Part shown: positions 47,230 to 58,439 of the stretch, one piece after another
Numbering within the stretch: position 1 is the first letter of the stretch
Layout of the letters: the number at the start of each line of letters is the position of its first letter
Assembly (NCBI RefSeq): GCF_026210795.1
Contig: NC_089442.1
Location: 4,802,501-4,866,500, forward strand
Reading direction: 5' to 3'
Origin: Rhizophagus irregularis
Taxonomy: Eukaryota; Glomeromycota; Glomeromycetes; Glomerales; Glomeraceae
DNA: 64,000 nt
Notes under the pieces: model-generated
What the model saw: only the letters and a program-made list of their open reading frames with translations
Database searches by the model: none
What the model was told of the DNA's origin: nothing
Translations under genes and position numbers: made by a program

Positions 47230-49734
47230 TTAATTCAATAAATTACTGATCTTCATCGACGAAGAACCAGTTAAGAATAGATCGATCACTTGTTGATTTA
47301 CGTTTTCTTCTTCAAGTAACACTGGATAATTACCATAATAATATGCCGAATCATTTCTTTTATCTTCAGTACTACACATCTCATATCTGATTCTTTTGGC
47401 TTTCGGTGTGAAATTTACCTTCGGTACTCTGGATTTTTCTGCTTCCGATGGAAGCCTTGGCAATCCACAATAAAATTCTCGTTTCTTTCCGGAAGTCCTT
47501 CTACTAAGAAGATTTCTCAAATACAGGCCATCCTTACAATCAATCTGTCTCAGGTAAACAATTAAATTTAATACATTTTCGATATCAGCTCCAATGCAAC
47601 CTGATTGCAGCTCAAAGCACTTGATATCTTGATCATATATATATAAGGCGGCACCACATTCTTGATTGTAAAGAGGTCTTAATATACCAAGACATATATA
47701 TGAAAATTATTGACTAAAGCAAAATGTACTCGAATCAAAGATATTTTTGTTTCTGAAAAAGTATGTATTGAAAGTATGCGACTTAGAGCGTGAGCTGCTT
47801 CAGCAACTACAACTGCAAAATCTTTATGGACTTGCACACCACCAACTTCAAACTCGAAGATAAAATAAGGGTACTGTTCTTTTGTGACAAGGGAAATGGC
47901 AACGCATTCTAACACCCTGATCAGTGATCAATATAGGTATCGAAGATTATGTCTTGTTGTTCGACATAAGACCATGCAGGAGCATCCGATGGATATAGTC
48001 GGTCGAACCTTTGCAATTCGTCATCATATTTTCTTTCACGTACCAATTTTGTCTTATTTGAAGAGTATCACCAGAGTATTTGATGATGGAGCTCCCGTAT
48101 AGATTCAAAAGGATCAACATCAGATAATAGTAGGACTGATGCATCAATAATGAAATCAGCCGGCTCCAAGCCCAATCAACGTTGTATTGTACCTGTAATG
48201 CCTGACTGCGCTATTCTTACTTTACCTTCTTTTATGATTCTATTTAATACTGATAGCATCATGTAGTTTTCGAAGTTGAGTATCTTTCAAAGTTGCAACT
48301 ATAATGCCAAAATTTACAGTTGGTCTCAACAAGTGCCGACTCTTCCCTCTTCCAGAATTAGTTGCAATCCCTATTCAAAGAACATTGTAGCAGAGAAGTG
48401 CACATCGCAAAAGCTCTATGTCTGGATGCACAGGGCGCTAGCACGCTCACTATTATTGTTAATACTTTCACATTCTCGAAAATGTGTTTAAGCACTTAGT
48501 TCACGCCTCAACGCCAAGACCTTCTTACTTCCTTTGTTTCAGGTTCCAGATTTCTTATCAATATGTCAAGTTCACCACTCAAATCATTGCGTGACTTCCG
48601 CGTTGATGTTTCTTCAAGATATGTTTCAGAGTGGAAGAGTTCCCAAGTGTTTACTCCCAGTCTAGGTCTGGATAGCATATAGGATCCTGTGCCGGGAACA
48701 ATTTACTGTCTACAGCTGACCAAGTAAGTAATTTGAAGATGTGTCCTCCACGTTGAGACACTCCTTCACTCCAATCGCTCTAATATATTACCGTATAACG
48801 GGGGCCACAGTACCCCGGGTATGATACAGATTTCAGAGGTTTTGACCTTATACCCCACCATTGCGTGAGTTTTTATTATTAGTAGATATGTATAAAACTT
48901 ATATAATAATTGGGTATTTATCATGCGTAATACCTAGGTATTTATTAAATTATTTTAAATAATAAAATCGGTAGAAAATGGGAGTTCTTTTTTGTAAGGT
49001 ACTGTGCATAGGGGGAGTACTGTGGCCCGCAAAATACGGTACAATGTTATTTCAAGGCCGGAAAAGCCGTCGTATTTACAGAAACGTAAGGACATTATAG
49101 TTGGCTTTTCGTTCATGGATCTTTGAGTATGCCTAGTATGCTAGAAAATAATTGAAAAAAAGATTACATTAATTATTGTAATTCTAAATCATGCAATATA
49201 AATATAACTACCTCTGGAGATAAATGAAAGAGGTTATCATCATCACCATTATCTTGTCCAGATTCATCATCCGTTTTCATATCCATCTGCATGAGCATTG
49301 AAGAGAACTCATCAGTGATTAAATTGTCATTATAATATCTTGATGTAAGTAGGAAACTTTTACGTTATCTAACTGAGCATGAAATTCGATGGGCTTGATG
49401 TTTCTTTTTTCTATTATTATTTCAATTTTTGTCAGCATAGTCAGAATTGGAAAATCAATTCGCACAGCTTGTTATCTGGAAAGCAAGTTAAACTGTACGA
49501 GATAAAACTTCCCCTTACGTTTGCTTTTCTATTTTCTTTCCAATCATCATAACGTGTCCAGTTATTTTTATAGCGGCCTAAATCCAATTTTTTTTCTAAT
49601 TTAAGCAATGTCTTCGAGCTAGGAACACATTCAAGTGATTCAATCGCTTGTTTCAAACGTGTTTTATATTCTGAGTTGGCAGCTTGCTTGCTACATGTAC
49701 GTAATATCTTTTGATTGTTCGGATTTTTGATCAC
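47230..49734 (-). pseudogene. Decayed multi-exon orphan gene, interrupted by a MITE
   Basis: Minus-strand coding-like pieces occur in one direction. 49734-49441 starts MIKNPNNQKILRTCSKQAAN, and about 49330-49212 (FSSMLMQMDMKTDDESGQ..., acidic) ends at a GTAGTT donor. Then come a short piece near 49145-49060, the MITE, and 48780-48660 (SDWSEGVSQRGGHIFKLLTW). Frame-shifted pieces follow with VNTWELFHSETYLEETSTRK, KYDDELQRFDRLYPSDAPAW, and EQYPYFIFEFEVGGVQVHKD with VVVAEAAHALSRILSIHTF. The last piece runs to 47230 with GILRPLYNQECGAALYIYDQ and LPSEAEKSRVPKVNF. At least three frame changes cannot all be introns. I do not recognise the family; the length and domain-like C-terminal half suggest a protein of 500 residues or more. 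Confidence 0.5.
48791..49039. mobile_element. 249-bp MITE with TA flanks inside the orphan relic
   Basis: Ends CCGTATAACGGGGGCCACAGTAC and GTACTGTGGCCCGCAAAATACGG are inverted, and TA lies on each side (48789-48790, 49040-49041). The AT-rich centre has no coding capacity. This fits a Tc1/mariner-type MITE with a different end from the element at 13052. Confidence 0.8.
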
Positions 49735-50461
49735 ATGTGATCAGAATCAAGTCGATCTTGATTTTGATTGATCGATCAAAAATTAATTGTAAGTTTAGTA
49801 GGTTTTTCCGCTAATTTGCACTTGATTCATGTTAATTTTTCTTTTTTTTAGTTTCGTTCAAAAGCGAACGATCAAAATTGAACAGGCCTAATATCTGCAA
49901 TAATCGCAAAAAAAAAAACGCGTACACCAGCCAATAAATTTGATCAGTAGACCGGATCAGTCTCAATTTTCGGCAGTTTTTTGGTCCGATCCACCCTATA
50001 ACTGACCATATACAATAAAAAGGGCCTGTTAGACTGTTTTATACAATTTTCTCCAAAGCACAGCTGGATTACTCGAGCGGAAAAAGCCCTCAGTGTTACT
50101 CGCTTGTATTCTGCGGACGTTTTTAATACACAATCCCTGCGCAAGCGTCTGCTAGGTATTAAGTTGAATGTTATTCATCTTGGATAGGCAGAGACGTTAT
50201 TACTATTCATTTGGGAGTCTGTCTGCTAATGACCCAGTGTCGACCAGGATGGTACGTTTCAACGCCAGCTGTGCTTTTTCTCTGCGTTGCGTAGCATTTG
50301 GAGCTTCTATGTTTTTTAATAAAAGATTGACCTTCAGATGAAATTTTCAAAAGAAAAGTCACTTGTATTTGTATAGAAATATTGTGTATCCCGGGACCCA
50401 GGCTGGAGTGACAATGTGCTAATATGGATGGATAGTTTAGACGAAAAAAACTAATTAGAAA
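49735..50461. other. Region without a clear gene
   Basis: The sequence is less AT-rich than average. Minus-strand frames at 49944-50144 and 50207-50479 have no recognisable motif and no consistent introns. They may be remnants of unknown genes. Confidence 0.35.
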
Positions 50462-50677
50462 CGTTGTTTCGCTTTGCAAAAAACAAGTTTATGTATTACC
50501 GAATCTTATAATTTATTTTTTACATCAATAAATCAGTTGATTTTTTATCTATGCTAATGAACTTTTGAATTATTCCATCTTACATAAAAAATTATTATTG
50601 AACATGCAATCTATTGATTTATTGAGAGAATTAAATGCCAAGCTCTTAGCTGAGATTGGCGAACTTGGGAAGAGATT
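50462..50677 (+). pseudogene. Truncated second copy of the coiled-coil gene with its leader
   Basis: Sequence matches 19711-19960 from the leader (TTTACATCAATAAATC; GCTAATGAACTTTTGAATTA) through the ATG at 50604 and about 24 codons (MQSIDLLRELNAKLLAEIGE). Similarity stops near 50677, where AT-rich sequence begins. Both the upstream region and the start are shared, so a genomic segment was duplicated rather than a processed transcript. Confidence 0.8.
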
Positions 50678-50984
50678 AAAGTCTTTTCTTTCTTTTTTCT
50701 TTTTAGTTAAAACTTTTGGGATTTTAGTAAATATTTGAAATTTTATACTTTATTTCAAAATATATTATATCAACTTATAAAGCTATTTAAGCCTAAGTAA
50801 AAAAAAAGGATTATAAATACAATTAGTAGATAAAAATTAATTATTTTAGCTCTGTGTAATGTGTATAATTATTATTATGTTATATAATATTTTGAGATGA
50901 TTGTAATTAAAATAAAGTGAATGAGCTTTATTGAATATCATTTATTTAAAAAAAAAAACAATGGGCATAAATAATAAAAAACTG

Positions 50985-52330
50985 TATTAGTATTCTAATT
51001 TATCAGCAATGTACCAACCAAGCACCAAAAAAAACCTGCAGAAATACTTAATTTAAAAATCTCGTCCCTAATACTCAAACTGAATGGAACATGCATTAGC
51101 CCAGAAGGCATTTCATCAGAAACAATTTCATTTTTTGTAATTTGAAATCCTGATTCTCTGTAAGGAAACAAAGCACCTATCCATCCACTTCAACAAGGAG
51201 TCAGCATGCCACTGGCATAAAGAACATCATAAATAACTATACTCCAAAATGTTTCATCAACATCTCCCTTATAGGTGCAGATAAATTGAAAGGTCATTTA
51301 AAGCGGGCAAATCACGTGACTTTGAAAAAAATTGTTTTCATAAAATAAAACTTTTTACCATATATTCAACCATTCTAAATACACATTCTAAATGCATTTT
51401 TGCCTGCTTTGCAAGTTTACTTAGAGCGCAGAGTAGGGTTTTGAATGCTGTTTTTGATTTATTTGACTTTTTCAATTTTGTTATCTATTTTTGGATATAA
51501 TTGGCAAAGTTTTGTTCATTCATATGTAAAGTCAAAAACAATATTCAAAATCCACTTTTTTTCCTTAAGTAAACTTGCAAAGCAGATAAAAATATGCTTA
51601 TATTATGATTTTAAAGTTTCTATTAATCTTTCTTTATAAAAAATTATTTTAATTAAAATTACACTGAATCACGTAATTTGCTTTTGCTTTAGATGACCTC
51701 CAAATTGAGCAATGACCAGTTCTAACCTATTTAATCAGAAATAAAGTCCCAATCCTAAATCATGGATTTTTGCAACCTTTTTTTAAAGATGCAGCTAATC
51801 TTTCAAGATGCCATCAAGAGTGACCTTTAGAATATTACAACCACCTCTTAAGTTGTATCTAAAATATTTTTTCATTGCATTTAACAAAATAATTTGGCTA
51901 ACAGTAATAGATGCATTTGTTGAAGTAAAAAAATCGCATTTAAAATGTTATTTTAAACCAACTTTATTGATTCGCTTATCAATAGCATCAGTAAGTTGAG
52001 CAATCACTTGTGACCAATCATCTATAAAATTTCTATTGATATGTCCTATAATATCTTTAGCATCTATGAAAATTTCTTCCTATCCTTCATAATCAACAAA
52101 TAAGTAACAAAACCGTTCAGCATTTTTTAAAATATGTTTACTAACGCCTTATGCAACTGTTAACTATACATCATCAGGTGAAAATCAAAGGTGTTGGTGA
52201 AGAGAAAAAGTATAAATGATTGTTGAGATAAATCCATGTAGAGAAGCATTATTCCAGATTATAGAAGTTGGATTGGAATCTGAATTTTCTGCAAATTCAA
52301 ATGAGAAAGAGTGTAATTTACATCTATTAG
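50985..52330 (-). pseudogene. DUF4419 protein, disabled
   Basis: Reading leftward from about 52330: SNPTSIIWNNASLHGFISTI, a SPDDV block, KHILKNAERFCYLFVDYEG, DDWSQVIAQLTDAIDKRI, CDFFTSTNASITVSQIILLN and MKKYF.YNLRGGCNILKVTLDG. After the inserted MITE it continues GDVDETFWSIVIYDVLYASG, SGWIGALFPY and MPSGLMHVPF. These are the ordered blocks of the DUF4419 family (..PDDvW.., ..FSTTT.., ..CGIPKVTL.., ..GWI.aF.., PsGls.VPf..), which has no known function and is expanded in several fungi. More than seven stops are present. Confidence 0.8.
51291..51699. mobile_element. 409-bp MITE inside the DUF4419 relic
   Basis: Ends AGGTCATTTAAAGC...GCAAATCACGTGACT and AATCACGTAATTTGC...GCTTTAGATGACCT are inverted. 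The flanks share AAATTGA (about 51283-51289 and 51702-51708), a 7-8-bp target duplication. Excision would rejoin the DUF4419 frame (VIAQF next to the TYKGDVDETFW strand). Confidence 0.75.
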
Positions 52331-52689
52331 ACCATGGCTTGAAATAATCTTTAATATCTTTATATTCAAAACATTCATTTTTTTGTTCAAGTTTATCAGT
52401 TATTTTTTGGGTGCTTTTTGATAAGATTATTGTTAAGTTTAAAAAGTTTAAAGAACTCTTATTTTTATTTCAATGTGACTGATCACGTGACAGTTTGTGA
52501 AACAAAATAATTAGTTCAAAAGTCATATTCTTTTCCGATAAGTCAAAAAAATTCAAATGCATCATTACAATTTCCTTTTTTGAATTTCGTTGACACTTAT
52601 ACTTCACATCATATATAATGCTGTTCAATCTTTTATTAAAATGGAAAATGCATTATGTAAAATATCCTTTATATACTGTATAAAGCTTG

Positions 52690-52986
52690 GACTTATATTT
52701 TAATATATAACTCAAGTTGACTTAAATTAGATTCACATTTGAGTTAGAAATTTCTTGACTTGAGTCAACTGGAATTACATGTTTGATAATGCTAGTTGAA
52801 CCCTATTTGTAATTCCTATTAGCACTATAATTATAATTGTCTAGGTAAAATTATAGATAGTAAGCACTTTAACTTTGACTTAAATTAACTTGAGTTAACT
52901 TGAATCCTGAAACTTGAGTACTCTTTAAGTCAAAATAATTCTTGACTCATTTTACTTGAGTTGACCTGTTCTGACTTGAACCCAAG
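52690..52986. repeat. Cluster of ACTTGAGTTAACTTG-type motifs
   Basis: CAAGTTGACTTAAATT, TTGACTTGAGTCAACT, AACTTGAGTTAACTTGA and TTGAGTTGACC are repeated in both orientations. Such density is typical of subterminal regions of hAT-like elements; outer ends were not resolved, and it abuts the next element at 52987. Confidence 0.5.
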
Positions 52987-54189
52987 TAGAGGTATGCTCT
53001 GAATCTGGTCAATCTGAATATCCAGTCATCCATCCAAAATTTAACCAGATTCAGATTGATCTGAATGATTTATCAGATTGACCAGATGGATCATTGGATA
53101 TCCGGTCAATACTTGCTCACCAATTTGACCAGATGGTTGACCGGATATTTGAATAATCTGGTGAATCTGGTGAATCTGAATTCAGTTTTTTCTACTTAAT
53201 ACTTTTTATTAATATTAATTAACAATTAGAAATTTTTTAATAATAAATATAGTATTTATTTATACGTTATTAAAAATGATTTTTAACAAATTAGTTGACA
53301 CAATATTTATAAAAAGTTTAAGATTTGGATCAAACCGGTTTGAAGACCCCTAAAGAAAAAAAAAGAAGAGAACGTTAAAGACTATCCAAAGACTAAAAAA
53401 ACAAAAAAATCCCCTCCCTAACTTATTTTTATAACCCTGGTCCAAGAAGGTGTCTCCCTAAAAAAAGAAGCAAAAAGAACGTTAATTACGTTCCTAAAAA
53501 CAAAAAAACAAAAATACCTTTCCCCCAACTTACCTTTATAACCTATGCCGAAATCCAGGTCCAAGAGGCGTCTTTCTAAAGAAAAGAAGCAAAAGGAACA
53601 TTAGTTACGTTCCTAAAAACAAAAAAAAAACTAAAAATACCCTTCCCAACATACTTTAATAGTCCAAGCTAAAGATAAACATGTAATGAATTAATTAGAG
53701 ATTTTGGTATTAAGTTTTGCAGTAAGTTTACCATTAATTTCAGAGAAGATCCTCTCGACTTTCGCAGTAATAGAGACTAATAAAATTATCAACCCAAAAA
53801 TCCAGGGTCTAGAAAGGACGTCACCTAAAGAAAAAAGAAAAAGGAACATTAATTATGTTTCCAAAAACAAAAAAAAAAGATAAAAAACCCTTCTTCAACT
53901 TACTTTAATAGTCCAAGTCAAAATCCAGATCCAGGAAGGGCGTCACCTAAAGAAAAGAAGCAAAAGGAACGTTAATTACGTTTCCAAAGACAAAAAAACC
54001 CCTAAAAATACCCTCCCCAACTTACTTTAATAGCCCAAGCCAAAATCCAGATTAGGAAGAGCGTCACCTAAAGAAAAGAAGCAAAAGGAATGTTAATTAC
54101 ATTCCTAAAGACAAAAAAAAAAACAAAAATAACTTTCCCAACTTACTTTAATAGCCCAAGCTGAAATCCAGGTCTAGAAAGAGTGTCAC
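52987..54189. mobile_element. Array-bearing TAGAGG element, copy B (inverted, truncated)
   Basis: It starts TAGAGGTATGCTCTGAATCTGG, the same end as copy A, and runs through the same unique segment (TTTTTCTACTTAATACTTTT...) in reverse. It then enters an array (53345-54185) of seven or so units of about 115 bp with AAGAAAAGAAGCAAAAGGAA, CGTTAATTACGTTCC and AACTTACTTTAATAGCCCAA. On the minus strand these are the same exon-like blocks flanked by TTTAG and GTAAGT. The far end is missing; it is cut by the TAGAGC repeat at 54190. Confidence 0.78.
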
Positions 54190-54360
54190 TAGAGCTCCGC
54201 ATGGATGGGGTCAGGTCAGGTTACCTGGTTAATCCAAACTGATATTTTTTTCAGGTCAGTTCAAGTCAGGTAACCTGTTCTGACCTGACCTGACCTGTTG
54301 ACCCGAAAGTATTTGGGTTAAATTCAGGTCACTTTGGGTAACCTGATTACTTCGGGTAAA
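54190..54360. repeat. GGTCAGGTCAGGT terminal repeat cluster, first site
   Basis: TAGAGCTCCGCATGGATGGG is followed by many GGTCAGGT / ACCTGACC motifs in both orientations, the organisation of a hAT-like element end. Related ends occur at 55585-55670 and, inverted, at 62745-62884 (...GACCCGCTACCCATGCAGAGCTCTA). No pair of these has matching 8-bp flanks, so I cannot pair them. Confidence 0.6.
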
Positions 54361-54639
54361 CTGAAAGGTTTTATAACTGAATTACTTAAAAAGATAGTTA
54401 AATTCACACTTATTCAAATTCCGAAATTAAAAATTTTACAATTTTAAAATTCAATCAGTTAGTTTGGATTATATTACAGCAAATACTGAATCGCGTATTG
54501 ACGTAATGTAATTTATTTATACTGACGTTTGTATTAAACTGACGTAATTGATTTTTTAAATATTTTATATTACGTACAAAGAATTTTATCAAACATCTAA
54601 CATTTCTGATCTTTACTAACAAACTTATAAAAAGAATTT

Positions 54640-55560
54640 CAAGTCCAATGCTATTTACTAAAAAAAAAAGAAAAAGACGTTAGTGACGTTCCAGTAAAAT
54701 AAAAACTACTTCGGCCCCATTAACATCACTGTTTGTTTCTTCAACTCCACCATTAACAAACACAAATACAAACATGACCACAGTCACGTACAAGAAGAAT
54801 TTCAGGACATATTAAACATCAAAAATTATTTAAAGAATTGAAGGTTCAAGGGGATTAATTGCTGAAGAAAATTCTGATGGATCGCGTCAAATAATTATGA
54901 TTACAGTAAACCTCTCCACCCCTTTAACCTACCCTTTCGCAAGAGAATTCCAAGTCCGAATGCAAGTTTCTAAAGAAAAAAAGAAAAAAGAATGTCAGTG
55001 ACATTCCTATTTCCTACAGCAAACCTCCCTTCCCTCACACCTTTTAACTTACCCTTTCGCAAGAGAATTCCAAGTCCGAATATCAGTATTTAAAGAAAAA
55101 AAAAGGAACGTTAGTGACGTTCCTATTAAGGTTGCTTGTCTAAACCTCTTCAAAATCCTACGATTAGTTTCGTTAAAATTTTACTATAGATTTATTATAG
55201 TTTCGGTAGAGTTTCAGCAGTTTCGGCATTTATAATAAGTTTCGGCAGTTTCACCTTTCTCTAAAGTTTCGCCAGTTTTTTAATATAACTTTAATATAGT
55301 TTCAGCAGCATTTCGCTTTTCTGCGAAATGCCATCTTGCCTAAACCCCTAGGTTTCAGCAAGCAACCTTAGTTCCTATAACAAAAGAAACCCATATACTT
55401 AACTTACTCTTTCACATATTCAAGTCTGGGCGACGGTTCCTAAAGTATTTCTATAAAAAAATAATTTTTTTAATAATTAAAGACTGAAACAAGTTGAGTC
55501 AATTCTTAATAGTATATCCTACAAAAAGAAAAGAAACGTTAGAACGTTTCTTAATTAATA
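54640..55560. repeat. Further exon-like repeat units, interrupted by MITE d
   Basis: Minus-strand units at 54930-55110 have TTTCTTTAG, then a block with TTCGGACTTGGAATTCTCTT, then GTAAGTTAAA or GTAGGTTAAA; a related but diverged unit lies near 55380-55460. Spacers contain AACGTCACTAACGTT palindromes. This is the array A/B layout with different block sequence. Confidence 0.6.
55127..55370. mobile_element. TAAGGTTGC-family MITE, copy d (244 bp)
   Basis: Ends TAAGGTTGCTTGTCTAAACC and GTTTCAGCAAGCAACCTTA, with a perfect 8-bp duplication GTTCCTAT (55119-55126 and 55371-55378). It is nearly identical to copy c. It landed within a palindrome-containing spacer of the repeat at 54640-55560. Confidence 0.93.
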
Positions 55561-55584
55561 AACACATCCGCACACTCCTGCAGT

Positions 55585-55670
55585 TAGAGCTTCGAATGGG
55601 TCAGGTCAGGTCAGGTCAGGTTATATCAGGTTGTCTGTTTGACCTGACCTGACCTGAAACCTGAAAAATT
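55585..55670. repeat. GGTCAGGTCAGGT terminal repeat cluster, second site
   Basis: TAGAGCTTCGAATGGGTCAGG is followed by tandem GGTCA units and then inverted TGACCTGACC units. It resembles the ends at 54190 and 62884 but has unmatched flanks. It may be the left end of the element holding hAT copy 3. Confidence 0.55.
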
Positions 55671-56346
55671 TCAGGACTATTCTTATTAAAGTATTGAAAA
55701 AAAACAGTACAAAACTTTTTTTTTTTAATATAATATTATGAAAAAAAACGTTTTTGCAACATTTTTTATTAAAATATTGAAAAAAATATTGCAAAACGTT
55801 TTTTTAATATAACATTATGAAAAAAATGTTTTCACAACGTTATTATTGAAATATCAAAAAATAAACGTTACGAAACATTTTTTTAATATAATATTATGAA
55901 AAAACGTTTTCGCAACGTTTTTTCTCGAAATATTGCGATTCAACATTTTTATATTAAAATCATATAAAAAGTGAATCCCAATACTGCAATTCACTTTTTT
56001 ATATTGATTTTGTATAAAAAAAGTGAGCTGCAATTTTATACATTGCGCCCATTACACCACAAATCTCTTGTATTCTTGAAAGTCCACTGAACTCGCCATT
56101 TCAAAAAAGACAGTTCCTAAAGAAATAAATAAAGTAAGTAAAAAAAAGGAAAAAAAAGGAAAAAAAATGAATATACTAATTTTCCTCCAAATCGCCATTC
56201 TGAAAGGACCGTTCGGTCTATTTTTGAAGAAACTAAAAAAAAAAATAATTAAAAAAAAAGATCAGATAATCAAACTGATCATTCGATTCGAGTTGATCTT
56301 TTCCCGATTTTGAATCAATTTTTTTTGAGGCGAAATTTAATGAAAC

Positions 56347-58020
56347 TAGTGTTCCGAACGGATCGAATCAGATCGGATTTGAGATGAATCCGATCCGATC
56401 CGAATTCGGATCAAAAAAAATTGGATTTGATCTGATCCGAATTCGGATTAAAAATAATTGGATCCGATCCGATCCGAATCCGAAATAAACTTGATTCGAT
56501 TCGGTCTGAATCCAATTCGGATAAAACCGATCCGATCCGAATCCGATCCGAATCAGAAATTAAAAAAACGTTTCGCAACGTTTTTTTAAAGATTTATTTA
56601 ATAAAAACTGTTGCGAAATGGTTTATATAACTAAATAAAACCGTTTCGCAACGGTTTTTTAACGATTTTAATAAAAACAGTTGCGAAATGATTTATTTAA
56701 CTAAAAAAAACCGTTTCGCAACGGTTTTTAAGTTGTTTTATTATAAACCGTTGCGAAACGGTTTATTTGACCAAAAAAAACCGTTTCGCAACAGTTTTTT
56801 AAGTTGTTTTATTATAAACCGTTGCGAAACAGTTTATTTAACCAAAAAAACTGTTTCGCAACGGTTTTTTAAGTTGTTTTGTTATAAACCGTTGCGAAAT
56901 GGTTTATTTAACCAAAAAAAACCGTTTCGCAACAGTTTTTTAAGTTGTTTTATTAAAAACCGTTGCGAAACGGTTTATTTGACCAAAAAAACCGTTTCAC
57001 AACGGTTTTTTAAGTTGTTTTATTAAAAACCGTTGCGAAACGGTTTATTTGACCAAAAAAAACCGTTTCACAACGGTTTTCTAAGTTGTTTTATTAAAAA
57101 CCATTGCGAAATGGTTTATTTGACCAAAAAAAACCGTTTCGCAACGGTTTTTTAAGTTGTTTTATTATAAACCGTCGCGAAACGGTTTATTTAACCAAAA
57201 AAAACAGTTTCGCAATGGTTTTCTAAATTCTTTTATTATAAACCGTCGTGAAACAGTTTATTTAACCAAAAAAAAAACAGTTTCACAACGGTTTTTTAAG
57301 TTGTTTTGTTATAAACCGTTGCGAAACGGTTTATTTAACCAAAAAAAACCGTTGCAAAACGGTTTATTTAACCAAAAAAACCGCTTTCAACAAGCGGTTT
57401 TTTAAGTTGTTTTATTATAAACCGTTGCGAAACGGTTTATTTAACCAAAAAAAACCGTTTAGCAACGGTTTTGTAAGTTGTTTTATTAAAAACCGTTGTG
57501 AAACGGTTTATTTAACCAAAAAAACCGTTTCGCAACGGTTTTCTAAATTCTTTTATTATAAACCGTTGCGAAATGGTTTATTTAACCAAAAACAAACCAT
57601 TTCGCAACGGTTTTCTAAATTCTTTTATTATAAACCGTTGCGAAACGGTTTATTTAACCAAAAAAACCATTTCGCAACGGTTTTTTAAATTCTTTTATTA
57701 TAAACCGTTGCGAAATGGTTTATTTAACTAAAAAAAACCGTTTCGCAACGGTTTTTAATTGTCTTAATAAAAAACGTTGCGCGAAACATTTTTTATTTTC
57801 TAAGATTCGGATCCGATCCGGATCCGATCCGAATCCGTTCGAATCTGATTTGATCCGATCCGATTTGAGTGAATAGCTGATCCGATCCGATTCAATCCGA
57901 AACAGATCAAATTTTTTTGATTCGGATCAGATCACGGATCATAAAAAATCTGATCCAATCTGATCCGTTTCGGATCAGATCTGCGGATACGAATCAGATC
58001 GGATTTTTTTCGGAACACTA
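56347..58020. mobile_element. Non-autonomous hAT-type element filled with a palindromic satellite
   Basis: Ends TAGTGTTCCGAA and TTCGGAACACTA are inverted and flanked by a perfect 8-bp duplication AATGAAAC (56339-56346 and 58021-58028). Subterminal zones (56350-56560 and 57800-58015) consist of GATCCGATCCGAAT variants in both orientations. The interior is the satellite at 56560-57780. It has no transposase. Confidence 0.93.
56560..57780. repeat. 71-bp satellite built from two palindromes, about 17 copies
   Basis: Each unit of about 70-72 bp contains AAACCGTTGCGAAACGGTTT and AAACCGTTTCGCAACGGTTT, imperfect palindromes that are also inverted versions of each other, separated by ATTTAACCAAAA and TTAAGTTGTTTTATTA. 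Compensating changes keep many arms paired. The long frames here with repeating RNGLFNQKK are by-products of the repeat. Confidence 0.92.
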
Positions 58021-58151
58021 AATGAAACAGTTTATTAAAAACTGGAAAAAAATTTTTTATTTTATTTTTTTAACAAAATGGTCTGTTAAAAGACCGAAAA
58101 ACAAATATTTTTTTTAATAAGTTTAATGAAACGGTCTGTTAAAGATGTGAT

Positions 58152-58439
58152 TAAGGCCGCACCAATTCAATTTTTCGTTTAACATAACCCCTTCCCCCTG
58201 TTTTTGGATTTTTTATGTAAAAAAAATACATGTAATTTAGGCCAGAATTATATAAATCTTTAAGTATTGGCCAGAATTATCATTCAAAATTTTTGCTCAC
58301 TCTTTTGGTCAAAATTTTGGCCAATATTAATGGTAATTCTGGTCATGTATTGTATTTTATGTATTATTTTTTGTCTTCCCCCCCCTAGATTGGGGCCCCT
58401 ATGTTATGTTAAACAAAGAATTGGCTTGGAGCAGCCTAA
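58152..58439. mobile_element. 288-bp MITE candidate
   Basis: TAAGGCCGCACCAATTCAAT...TTTAACATAACCCC at the left pairs with GGGGCCCCTATGTTATGTTAAA...GAATTGGC...GCAGCCTAA at the right. The centre has GGCCAGAATTA inverted motifs. No clean target duplication was seen. Confidence 0.6.

Noticed and set aside
47884-48491. Plus-strand open frames opposite the orphan relic
   Set aside because: Shadows of the minus-strand coding-like pieces, which have better composition and continuity.
50397-50410. CCCAGGCTGGAGTG, identical to part of a human Alu
   Set aside because: Only 14 bases match; surrounding sequence is unlike Alu, so chance is the best explanation.
56688-57688. Long open frames with repeating RNGLFNQKK residues
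   Set aside because: They are the translation of the 71-bp satellite; the repeat phase, not coding constraint, keeps them open.
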